A stretch of 64,000 nucleotides of DNA from Pleomorphomonas carboxyditropha. GTDB lineage: Bacteria > Pseudomonadota > Alphaproteobacteria > Rhizobiales > Pleomorphomonadaceae. Below the pieces are notes generated by a model. That model did no database searches. It saw only the letters and a program-made list of their open reading frames with translations, and was not told where the DNA came from. The position numbers and the translations under genes were made by a program. The DNA lies in the NCBI RefSeq assembly GCF_002770725.1, contig NZ_NQVN01000006.1, positions 62,001 to 126,000 of the forward strand, given 5' to 3'. This document shows positions 18,999 to 26,733 of the stretch, piece after piece (position 1 is the stretch's first letter; the number at the start of each line of letters is the position of its first letter).

Positions 18999-21500
18999 TC
19001 AGATGAACAGCGCGGTCGCCGACCGCTGCGCCTCGCCTAGGAAGGTGGCGACGCCGCCGATCTCGACGCCGTCGATCAATTCCTCGCGGCGGATGCCCAT
19101 CACATCCATCGACATCTGGCAGGCGATCAGCGCGGCGCCGCCGTCGACCAGCGCGGCAAGCAGGCTGGCCGGCGTGTCGACGTGCCTGTCGCCCATCACC
19201 TTGCGCATCAGCCGGCCGCCGATCCCGCCAAAATTCATGTTGGAAAGGCGGTTGAGCCGGCCGGCGCCCTTGGGCAGCAGGAAGCCGAAGGCGGCGTCGA
19301 TCATCGGCTTGCGCGGGCTCGGCGCATCGGGTTTCCGCAGCACGTTGAGGCCCCAGAAGGTGAAGAACAGCGTCACCTTCGAGCCCATGGCGAGCGCCCC
19401 GTTGGCGATGATCAGCGATGCCATCACCTTGTCGAGGTCGCCGGAGAACACCACCAGCGTCGTGCCGTCCCGGGACGCCGCAGCCGGCCCGGCCTCGGCG
19501 GTGATCGCAGCCGGCGCCGCCTTGCGGACGCGGGCGGTGATGACGCCCTTGCCGGTCTCGACGCCGAGCAACCGGTGGCCGGTCCTGTCGGCCCAGGCGC
19601 GGATATCGCGGCCGAAGGCGGGATCCGATGCCTTCACCTCCAGAAGCTCACCGGTCTCCATCGCCTCGATGGCGCGGAAGGTCTTGAGGATCGGACCGGG
19701 ACATTGCAGGCCGGTGACGTCGAGGACCTGTACGCCCGCTGTCACAGCCACGCGGCAATCCCCTTTCTGAGCTTCGATCTCCGACGGGTCGCGGCGTCGA
19801 ATGTCTTCATAGTCGAAGATGTCCTGACTCGATTGCTTCTCGGTCGCCCAAGCGTAAGTCTTGAAGCCGCCGGTCAGGTTGCGAACATCCTTGAAACCGG
19901 CCTGTTTCAGGACGCGGTAGGCGAGATAGCCGCGCAGACCGACTTGGCAGAAAACGATCAGCGGCTTCTCCGGATCGAGTTCGCCGATCCGCTCGCGCAG
20001 GTGATCGAGCTCGATATTGCGGGCACCCGGCAGGGTGCGGATGGAGAATTCCTCCGGCGTACGTACGTCGACGAGCTGCACCGAAGCGGGAGCAACCCGC
20101 AGGAGATCGTGCAGTTCGCGCCAGTCGACGATCCGGTGGCTGCCGTTCAGTACGTTCTCGGCGACGTAGCCGGCGACGTTGACCGGGTCCTTGGCCGAAC
20201 CGAAGGGCGGCGCGTAGGCGAGCTCCAGTTCGGTGAGGTCGGTCACCTTGAGGCCGGCGCGGATCGCCGTGGCGATGACGTCGATGCGCTTGTCGGCGCC
20301 GTCGATACCGACCGCCTGGGCGCCGAGAATGGTGCCGTCGAGGCCGTAGACCAGCTTCAGGCTGATCTGCTGGCTGCCTGGATAATAGGAGGCGTGCGAG
20401 CCGGAATGGGTGATGTTGGCCCGGTAGGGAATGCCGAGCGCCTTCGCCGCCGTCTCGCTGAGGCCGGTGCAGGCGGCCGCCAGATCGAACACCTTGAGAA
20501 TAGCGGTGCCGAGCGTGCCGCCATAGCTCCTGTAGCCGGTGGGATCGGCAGAAAGCATGTTGTCGGCGACGATGCGCGCCTGCCGGTTGGCCGGGCCGGC
20601 CAGCGGGATCAGCGCCATGCGGCCGGACACCCTGTTCATCACCTCGACCGCGTCGCCGACCGCGAAGATATCGGGGTCGGAGGTGGCGAGATGCTCGTCG
20701 ACCCTGATGCCGCCGACAGCCCCGAGTTCAAGGCCGGCATCGCGGGCAAGCTTGAGTTCCGGGCGAACGCCGATGGCCAGCACGACGATGTCGGCCTGGA
20801 TGCGCTTGCCCGAAGCGAGGAAGACGATGGTATGGTCGGCCCGATCCTCGAAATGCTCGACCTTGTCGTCGAGGAAGAGTTCGATCGCCTTGTCGCGCAT
20901 ATGGGCATGGACGATGGCCGCCATCTCGTCGTCGAAGGGGGCGAGAACGTGAGAGGCACCCTCGACGACGGTGGTGAACAGGCCGCGCTCGTGGAAATTC
21001 TCGGCGACTTCCAGGCCGATATAGCCGCCACCGATCACCACCGCCCGGCGTGGCCTGGTCTCGGAAAGCGAGGCCATGATGCGATCGAGATCGGGAATGT
21101 TGCGCAGCGTGAAGATGCGCGGCGAGGCAATGCCGGGAATCGGCGGCTTCAGCACTTCGGCGCCCGGCGACAGCAGCAGGCGGTCGTAGCTCTCGGCCGT
21201 CTCCTCGCCGCTGTCGAGATTGCGCAGCGTCACCGTCCTGGCGGCGCGGTCGATGGAAAGCGCCTCGGTGCGCGGGCGGACATCGACGTGATAGCGCGCC
21301 TCGAACCCCGCTTCCGAGGTGACCAGCAGCTTGTCGCGATCGGCAATGGCGCCGGAGATGTGATAGGGCAGCCCGCAATTGGCGAAGCTGATGTAGGGAC
21401 CTCGCTCGACGAGAATGATTTCCGCCCGCTCGTCGAGGCGGCGCAGGCGGGCCGCCGCGGTGGCGCCGCCGGCAACGCCGCCGATGATGATGATCTTCAT
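18999..21500 (-). CDS. CoA-disulfide reductase-rhodanese-TusA-DsrE fusion protein
   Basis: An 833-residue soluble fusion for sulfane-sulfur handling. Residues 1-440 are a flavin-dependent pyridine-nucleotide disulfide reductase of the CoA-disulfide/polysulfide reductase type with its single redox Cys42 (SFANCGLPYH). Residues 455-550 are a rhodanese with Cys518 (FCQVGLRG). Residues 590-665 are a TusA domain with Cys600 (GLQCPGP). The last 140 residues are a DsrE/DsrF-like domain with Cys794. Together they could take persulfide sulfur, pass it along cysteines and reduce it with NAD(P)H. The ATG at 21500 is preferred over one 12 bases upstream because GGAG precedes it. It is transcribed alone from an AT-rich region with a TATAAT at 21524-21529. 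Confidence 0.92.
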   Translation of the reverse strand: MKIIIIGGVAGGATAAARLRRLDERAEIILVERGPYISFANCGLPYHISGAIADRDKLLVTSEAGFEARYHVDVRPRTEALSIDRAARTVTLRNLDSGEETAESYDRLLLSPGAEVLKPPIPGIASPRIFTLRNIPDLDRIMASLSETRPRRAVVIGGGYIGLEVAENFHERGLFTTVVEGASHVLAPFDDEMAAIVHAHMRDKAIELFLDDKVEHFEDRADHTIVFLASGKRIQADIVVLAIGVRPELKLARDAGLELGAVGGIRVDEHLATSDPDIFAVGDAVEVMNRVSGRMALIPLAGPANRQARIVADNMLSADPTGYRSYGGTLGTAILKVFDLAAACTGLSETAAKALGIPYRANITHSGSHASYYPGSQQISLKLVYGLDGTILGAQAVGIDGADKRIDVIATAIRAGLKVTDLTELELAYAPPFGSAKDPVNVAGYVAENVLNGSHRIVDWRELHDLLRVAPASVQLVDVRTPEEFSIRTLPGARNIELDHLRERIGELDPEKPLIVFCQVGLRGYLAYRVLKQAGFKDVRNLTGGFKTYAWATEKQSSQDIFDYEDIRRRDPSEIEAQKGDCRVAVTAGVQVLDVTGLQCPGPILKTFRAIEAMETGELLEVKASDPAFGRDIRAWADRTGHRLLGVETGKGVITARVRKAAPAAITAEAGPAAASRDGTTLVVFSGDLDKVMASLIIANGALAMGSKVTLFFTFWGLNVLRKPDAPSPRKPMIDAAFGFLLPKGAGRLNRLSNMNFGGIGGRLMRKVMGDRHVDTPASLLAALVDGGAALIACQMSMDVMGIRREELIDGVEIGGVATFLGEAQRSATALFI

Positions 21501-21749
21501 GCCCGACTCCATTCCATGTAACTATTATATACGCATCTACTAAAATAATGATGCTACAACAAGACGGGGAAATAAGTAGGAGCGGCTGCCCGATGGAACG
21601 GAAGATCGCGGCGTCGCGTCCCTTTCGGAAAAGGCCGGCCCCGCCGGCGAGCCTCGACGCCGCCGCAAGCACCGGCGGCGCCATCCCTAAAGAGGATGCC
21701 CGGAGAACGAATTGGGAAGGACGCCTATCGGCAGTGCATCAGGGTGCCG

Positions 21750-21992
21750 TCAGCTATCGTCGCGCAGGAACATCACCGCAAAGCCCATCTGCACGCTGGA
21801 AAAGGTGAGCCCCACCGAAAAAGTGAGGACGGCCAGCGCCAGTGCGGCCGACGACGAAGCGAAAATCAGCGTCGCGATGCCGCCGATGTTGAAGGCCAGC
21901 AACAGCCCGACGAACAGCACGGCGACGCCGAATCCGATCGCCGCATGGCGGATGAGGAAGCGAACCAGAAGCGGCAGGCTGGAGATGGTCAT
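21750..21992 (-). CDS. Small two-helix membrane protein
   Basis: An 80-residue protein with a short amphipathic N-terminus and two hydrophobic segments (about residues 17-38 and 42-70). GGAGG lies 7 bases before the ATG, which supports it as a real gene. The second segment ends in a VQMGFAVMFLRDDS tail expected in the cytoplasm. It resembles small conserved membrane proteins of Rhizobiales, but I cannot name a family or a function. It lies downstream of a UPF0104-type gene on the same strand, 106 bases away, and may be cotranscribed with it. Confidence 0.7.
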   Translation of the reverse strand: MTISSLPLLVRFLIRHAAIGFGVAVLFVGLLLAFNIGGIATLIFASSSAALALAVLTFSVGLTFSSVQMGFAVMFLRDDS

Positions 21993-22098
21993 CGTCTCGC
22001 CTCCTTCGTCCGGCGCCCGACTGCAGGGCTATGATAGCGCATTCAGGACGAGAAGACGAGAAACCTGAAAAACACTTTCATGTTCCCATCGCCGGGCA

Positions 22099-23043
22099 TC
22101 ATATTTCGCCGGACGTCTTTTCGGAACGAAAGCGCGATCGCTCGAACAGCAGCACCACCAGCAGCGCCATGACGAAGGGAATGATGAGGTAGAACAGGCG
22201 GAATACCAGGAGCGCGGCGATCACGTCGGCGTCGGCCATGTCCGGCAGGCCCATGACGAACACCAGTTCGAGCACGCCGAGGCCGCCGGGCACATGCGAG
22301 ATCAGCGCCGCCGAGAAAGACATCAGGAAAATGCCGAGCACGACGAAATAGCCGGGATTGCCGGCGTCCGGCAGCGCGAAATAGATGATGCCGGCCGCCC
22401 CCAGCAATTCGCACGAGCCGATGGTGATCTGCGACAGCGTCACGTGCAGCGACGGATAGACGATGGCGAAGCGGCCGAGATGCAGCGGCTTCAGCCGCAT
22501 GACGCTGCCGATCAGATAGAGCGCCACCAGAAACAGCAGAAAGGCGCCGGTGGCCCGCGACGCCGAGATGGGCAGAAGATCGCCGAAGCGAAGCACGATG
22601 TCGGGATCGAACACCAGGACGAGGCCGATCAGCGTTATCGTGCCGAGAATGAAGGTGAACGAGCAGAAGGCGATGAGAAGGCCGATCTCGGCCGGCGACA
22701 GCCCCTTGGTCGAATAGGCGCGATAGCGGACCACGCCGCCCGACACCACCGAGGCGCCGATGTTGTGCGACAGCGCATAGGTGGTGAACGAGCAAATGGT
22801 GATGAACAGCCAGTCGATTCGCTTGCCGAGGTGGAGGAGCGCCACCCGGTCGTAGCCGGCCAGCGCCGCGTAGGCGACCAGCGTCGAGAGGGCGGCGAGG
22901 GCCCAGTGGAGCGGCTCGATCGCAGCGAGACTGTCGCCGACCTTTTCCAAGGAAAGCCCGCGGAGTTCCCGGAGAAGAAGCCAGACGGAAAGCACGATCG
23001 TCGCCGTCGCCACCACCGGCCAGAAATAACGCTTCAGCTTCAT
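22099..23043 (-). CDS. UPF0104 / lysylphosphatidylglycerol synthase-like membrane protein
   Basis: A 314-residue integral membrane protein with eight or so helices, matching the lysylphosphatidylglycerol-synthetase transmembrane (UPF0104/YbhN) family, which includes the flippase part of MprF. The typical SFTTYALSHNIGASVVSGGVVRYRAYS and ISHVPGGLGVLELVF motifs are present. It lacks the soluble aminoacyl-transferase domain of MprF, so it may move or sense lipids but cannot make lysyl-PG on its own. GGAG lies 4 bases before the ATG. Confidence 0.87.
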   Translation of the reverse strand: MKLKRYFWPVVATATIVLSVWLLLRELRGLSLEKVGDSLAAIEPLHWALAALSTLVAYAALAGYDRVALLHLGKRIDWLFITICSFTTYALSHNIGASVVSGGVVRYRAYSTKGLSPAEIGLLIAFCSFTFILGTITLIGLVLVFDPDIVLRFGDLLPISASRATGAFLLFLVALYLIGSVMRLKPLHLGRFAIVYPSLHVTLSQITIGSCELLGAAGIIYFALPDAGNPGYFVVLGIFLMSFSAALISHVPGGLGVLELVFVMGLPDMADADVIAALLVFRLFYLIIPFVMALLVVLLFERSRFRSEKTSGEI

Positions 23044-23284
23044 TCGCTCCGGCCGCTACAGGCGCCTCGTATCGATGGGAGGCCCAGGGACCTCGGCGAA
23101 GCACCCAGTTTACGGGGGGCGACGGGACCGGATCAATCCTCAAGATTGTTCTCCGGAAAAATGCGCTACGTCATCCGCCTTAACTTGAGTTTGCGGGAAA
23201 ACAAAGAACACCGTACCGTCCCGCGGCAAACTGCGAGCCGTTTGCAACTTGAGCCGAGACAGCGCCGTGGGCCGATGGGAGCAT

Positions 23285-23638
23285 ATGGCAAGGAGCATGA
23301 TGGCGCTGGTGGCCGCGATGGCCCTGGCGCTGCAGCTCATGCTGCCGATGTCGCCGCCGGCCGCCGCGCAGACGACAGCCCTCGCCGACTGTCACGCGGA
23401 CGCCGCCGCGCACCACGGCGGCAAGCACGATGCGCCGTCCGGCCGGGCCGGCTGCGACTGGTGCATGCTGTGCGGCAAGCTCGGCACGGCGGTGGGGCCG
23501 CTCGACCGTGTCGCCGACCTGCCGCAGCGGGTCGCCGCGCCGGTAGCGGTCGTCGCCGCCGCCGCTGACCTCGGCCATGTCATCGGCCGTCCGCGGACGG
23601 GATCCGTCGGAGCGCGGGCACCGCCGGAGATCGCATGA
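23285..23638 (+). CDS. DUF2946-like small exported protein
   Basis: A 117-residue protein with an N-terminal signal-like segment (about 28 residues) followed by a His/Cys-rich stretch: CHADAAAHHGG and CDWCMLCGKLG. This pattern fits the DUF2946 family, short secreted proteins often next to copper genes. The ATG at 23285 was chosen because GGGAG precedes it and the signal segment begins there. It lies 41 bases before a YcnI-type gene and two genes before a CopC-CopD fusion, so a metal-binding periplasmic role is likely. Direct evidence for copper is lacking. Confidence 0.75.
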   Translation: MARSMMALVAAMALALQLMLPMSPPAAAQTTALADCHADAAAHHGGKHDAPSGRAGCDWCMLCGKLGTAVGPLDRVADLPQRVAAPVAVVAAAADLGHVIGRPRTGSVGARAPPEIA

Positions 23639-23679
23639 TCGGACCCTATCCATCATTCGATCCCTAAGGACCCAATTCC

Positions 23680-24210
23680 ATGACCAAGACCAAACTGGCC
23701 GCTCTCGGAGCCGCCGCGCTGCTCGTTGCCGCCTCCGTTCCCGCCCTCGCCCACGTCACGCTGGAGGCGCCGCAGGCGGCGGCCGGCTCCACCTATAAGG
23801 CCGTGCTCCGCGTGCCCCACGGCTGCGCCGGCGCCGCGACGCTGAAGGTGCGGGTGCAGATTCCCGAGGGCTTCATTGGCGTGAAGCCGATGCCCAAGGC
23901 CGGCTGGAACCTCGATATCGTCAAGGGCAAATACGAGCACGGCTACGACCTTCACGGCGGCAAGGTCACCGAGGGCGTGAAGGAGCTGTCGTGGACCGGC
24001 AACCTGCCGGACGACTACTACGAAGAGTTCGTTTTCCGCGGCACGCTGACCGAGGCGTTCGCCGCGGGAGCCACGGCGTATTTCCCGGTGGTGCAGGAGT
24101 GTGAGGGCGGCGTAGCCGAGCGCTGGATAGAGGTGCCCGCCGACGGCAAGAGCGCGGACGACTACGAGTCGCCGGCGCCCGGCGTCGAGATCGTCGCGCC
24201 CGCCAAGTGA
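23680..24210 (+). CDS. YcnI/DUF1775 copper-binding protein
   Basis: A 176-residue exported protein of the YcnI (DUF1775) family. The signal peptide is predicted to be cut after ALA24, leaving His25 as the mature N-terminus (HVTLEAP), the residue that forms the single-histidine copper brace in the Bacillus subtilis protein. This member lacks the usual C-terminal membrane anchor, so it should be free in the periplasm. It lies between a DUF2946-like gene and the CopC-CopD fusion, the classical copper-uptake neighbourhood. Confidence 0.88.
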   Translation: MTKTKLAALGAAALLVAASVPALAHVTLEAPQAAAGSTYKAVLRVPHGCAGAATLKVRVQIPEGFIGVKPMPKAGWNLDIVKGKYEHGYDLHGGKVTEGVKELSWTGNLPDDYYEEFVFRGTLTEAFAAGATAYFPVVQECEGGVAERWIEVPADGKSADDYESPAPGVEIVAPAK

Positions 24211-24260
24211 TCCAACGGGCGGCGCGGGCAACCGCGCCGTCCTTTTCCAAGGACGCTCCG

Positions 24261-25844
24261 ATGCTGCGCTTCCTCGCAAGGCTCGCCCTGGTCGTCGCCG
24301 GCTGCGCGATGCTGGCCGGCCCGTGCTTCGCGCACGCCACCCTCCTCGGCAGCCAGCCCGCCGAGGGCAGCGTGGTCGCCACGCCGCCGGCAAAAATGCG
24401 GCTTTCCTTCAACGAGCCGGTCACCCCGCAGGTCTTCAGGCTGTTCGATCCCGACGGCCGGAGCGCCGACGTGACGGCGACGGCGCAGGACAACGATCTG
24501 CTTGTGGAGCTTCCCGCCGCCGGCGGCGAAGGCACCTATGCCCTGAGCTGGCGGGTCGCGTCCGCCGACGGGCATCCGATCGGCGGCACCGCCACCTTCT
24601 CCGTCGGTCACGCCAGCCATCGCGCCGCTGCCGAAACGGCGCGGACATCCGCCACCGCGCCGCTCATCTGGCTTATGCGGATCGGCGTCTATATCGGCTG
24701 GATCGGCGGCGTCGGCGGCGCCTTCTTCCTGATGGCCGTCGCCGCCGGGCGGCGTCCGGCCGTGGCGGATCGCGCCATCGCCGCGCTTCTCGGCCTTGGC
24801 GGCGTCGCGACGCTATTTTCCTTCGGCTTGCAGGGGCTCGACGAGCTCGGCGGAAATTTGGCCCACCTCGGCCGCGCCGCGCCCTGGCTCGCCGGCCTGC
24901 AATCGCCCTATGGCGGGACGCTCTGCCTCGGCGTCGTGGCGCTCGTTCTCGCCGCCCTCGCGCTTCGCCTGCCCGCCGGCAAAGTCGCGGCGGGAACGGC
25001 CTCGGCCGCGCTTGTCGCCGTGGCGTTCGCGCTGACCTTGAGCGGCCACGCCAGCACGGCCGCGCCCGCCTGGGCGGCGCGCCCTGCCCTCGCCCTGCAC
25101 GGCGCGGCGGCGGCGCTGTGGGGCGGCTCGCTGCTGCCTCTGCTCCTTCTCGTTGCCACCCGCCACGAGGGCGCGGGCGGCAGCGCGCTGCGGCTTTCCG
25201 CCCTGCTGTTGCCGACGGTCGCCGTGCTGGCGCTGTCGGGCCTGACGCTCGCCGTCCTGCAAGGGGTGACGGTCGCAACGCTGGCCGGAACGGACTACGG
25301 CCGCCTCTTGGCCGGCAAGCTGCTGCTGGTGCTCGCCATGCTGGGCCTCGGCGCCCTGAACCGCCGCATCCTGGTGCCGCGGCTCGCGACCGGCGGCGAC
25401 GGGCATTTTCGACACCTGGGCCGGGTGCTCATGGTCGACGTCTGCCTGCTGCTGCTGGTGCTCGCCGTCGTCGCCGGTTGGCGCTTCACGCCGCCGCCAC
25501 GCAGCATCGCCGCTGCCGAGGCGGCACTGCGCCACCGTTCGATGCTGCATATCCACACCGCCCGCGGCATGGCGATGATCGAGATCGGCGGCCACGGCGA
25601 CCTCGATATCCGCCTGAGCGGCGCCGACGGCCGGCCGCTTGCGGCGCAGGACGTCCGCGTCGGCCTCGCCAATCCCGCCGCCGGCATCGAGCCCTTGCAG
25701 CGGCAGGCAACGCTGGTAGCCAACGGGCACTGGCGGGTCGATGGGGTGAGCTTCCCGGTCGGCGGCGCCTGGACCCTGCGGCTCGGCGTGCTCATCAGCG
25801 ACTTCGACAGCCTGTCGCTCGAAGGCACGCTGACGGTTCCGTGA
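24261..25844 (+). CDS. CopC-CopD fusion, copper transport
   Basis: A 527-residue protein fusing a periplasmic CopC domain to a CopD membrane domain, as in YcnJ. A signal peptide ends after FA24, so the mature protein starts with His25 (HATLLGSQP), the N-terminal Cu(II) ligand of CopC; the DGHPIGG motif gives the other Asp and His ligands. Then come about eight membrane helices of CopD type and a C-terminal periplasmic domain of about 120 residues containing HIHTARGMAMIEI. The start at 24261 was chosen for AAGGAC upstream and the signal peptide. With YcnI it likely imports copper into the cytoplasm. Confidence 0.88.
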   Translation: MLRFLARLALVVAGCAMLAGPCFAHATLLGSQPAEGSVVATPPAKMRLSFNEPVTPQVFRLFDPDGRSADVTATAQDNDLLVELPAAGGEGTYALSWRVASADGHPIGGTATFSVGHASHRAAAETARTSATAPLIWLMRIGVYIGWIGGVGGAFFLMAVAAGRRPAVADRAIAALLGLGGVATLFSFGLQGLDELGGNLAHLGRAAPWLAGLQSPYGGTLCLGVVALVLAALALRLPAGKVAAGTASAALVAVAFALTLSGHASTAAPAWAARPALALHGAAAALWGGSLLPLLLLVATRHEGAGGSALRLSALLLPTVAVLALSGLTLAVLQGVTVATLAGTDYGRLLAGKLLLVLAMLGLGALNRRILVPRLATGGDGHFRHLGRVLMVDVCLLLLVLAVVAGWRFTPPPRSIAAAEAALRHRSMLHIHTARGMAMIEIGGHGDLDIRLSGADGRPLAAQDVRVGLANPAAGIEPLQRQATLVANGHWRVDGVSFPVGGAWTLRLGVLISDFDSLSLEGTLTVP

Positions 25845-25901
25845 CGAACGGAACCGCACGCCTCCTCCGGTGGTTTCAACTGGCAGCCGGAGGACCATCG
25901 G

Positions 25902-26711
25902 ATGGCACCCTACACATTCTGGAAGGGCTACCTGAAGCTGTCGCTCGTCACCTGCCCGGTGACCATGCGGCCGGCCACCAGCGACTCCGACAAAGTCCGC
26001 TTTCACGTCCTCAATGCGAAGACGGGCAATCGGGTCGTCAGCCGCTATGTCGATGCCGAAACCGGCAAGCCGGTCGAGGAGGACGACGAGGTCAAGGGCT
26101 ATCCCGTCGACGAAAACGGCAAGCACGTCCTTCTCGAAGACGACGAGATCGAGGCCGTCGCCCTCGAAAGCACCCGCACGATCGACATCGACATGTTCGT
26201 GCCGGCCGATTCCGTCCCCTGGGTCTATTACGACAAGCCGCACTACCTCATGCCGAGCGATCCGGTCGGCGAGGAGGCGTTCGCGGTCATTAGGGAAGCC
26301 ATGGCGTCGACCGAAACCGTCGGCATCTCCCGGCTGGTGCTGTACCGGCGGGAAAGGGCGGTGCTGCTCGAACCGCGCGGCAAGGGCATCGTCGTCTGGA
26401 CGCTCCGCTACGGAGACGAGGTTCGGCCCGCAAAGGACTATTTCGGCGGGATCGGCGGCGACGGGATCGAACCTGATTCCATGAAGCTCGTGAAGGAGCT
26501 GATCGACAAGAAAACGCTGCCCTGGGATCCCGACATGGTGTCCGATCCCGTGCAGGAAAAGCTCCTGGATCTCATTTCGGCCAAGAAGAAGAAGCGGAAG
26601 CGCCCGGCCAAAGCCAAGGCGAAGGCGGAGGAAAAGCCGAGCAACGTCATCAACATCATGGACGCGCTGCGCAACAGCGTGGCGTCGGAGAAGAAGGGCA
26701 AGCCGCGGTAA
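25902..26711 (+). CDS. ku: Ku protein, first copy
   Basis: A 269-residue DNA-end-binding protein of bacterial non-homologous end joining; it works as a homodimer that rings a double-strand end and recruits LigD. The Ku core starts at residue 7 (WKGYLKLSLVTCPV) and runs to about 230, followed by a Lys-rich tail and a C-terminal segment (NVINIMDALRNSV) that is the usual LigD contact. GGAGG precedes the ATG. It is convergent with ligD with a 22-base gap and stands 57 bases after the CopC-CopD gene. It differs clearly from the second Ku at 29274-30107. Confidence 0.95.
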   Translation: MAPYTFWKGYLKLSLVTCPVTMRPATSDSDKVRFHVLNAKTGNRVVSRYVDAETGKPVEEDDEVKGYPVDENGKHVLLEDDEIEAVALESTRTIDIDMFVPADSVPWVYYDKPHYLMPSDPVGEEAFAVIREAMASTETVGISRLVLYRRERAVLLEPRGKGIVVWTLRYGDEVRPAKDYFGGIGGDGIEPDSMKLVKELIDKKTLPWDPDMVSDPVQEKLLDLISAKKKKRKRPAKAKAKAEEKPSNVINIMDALRNSVASEKKGKPR

Positions 26712-26733
26712 ACGGGCGCTGGCCGGCCTCGTC

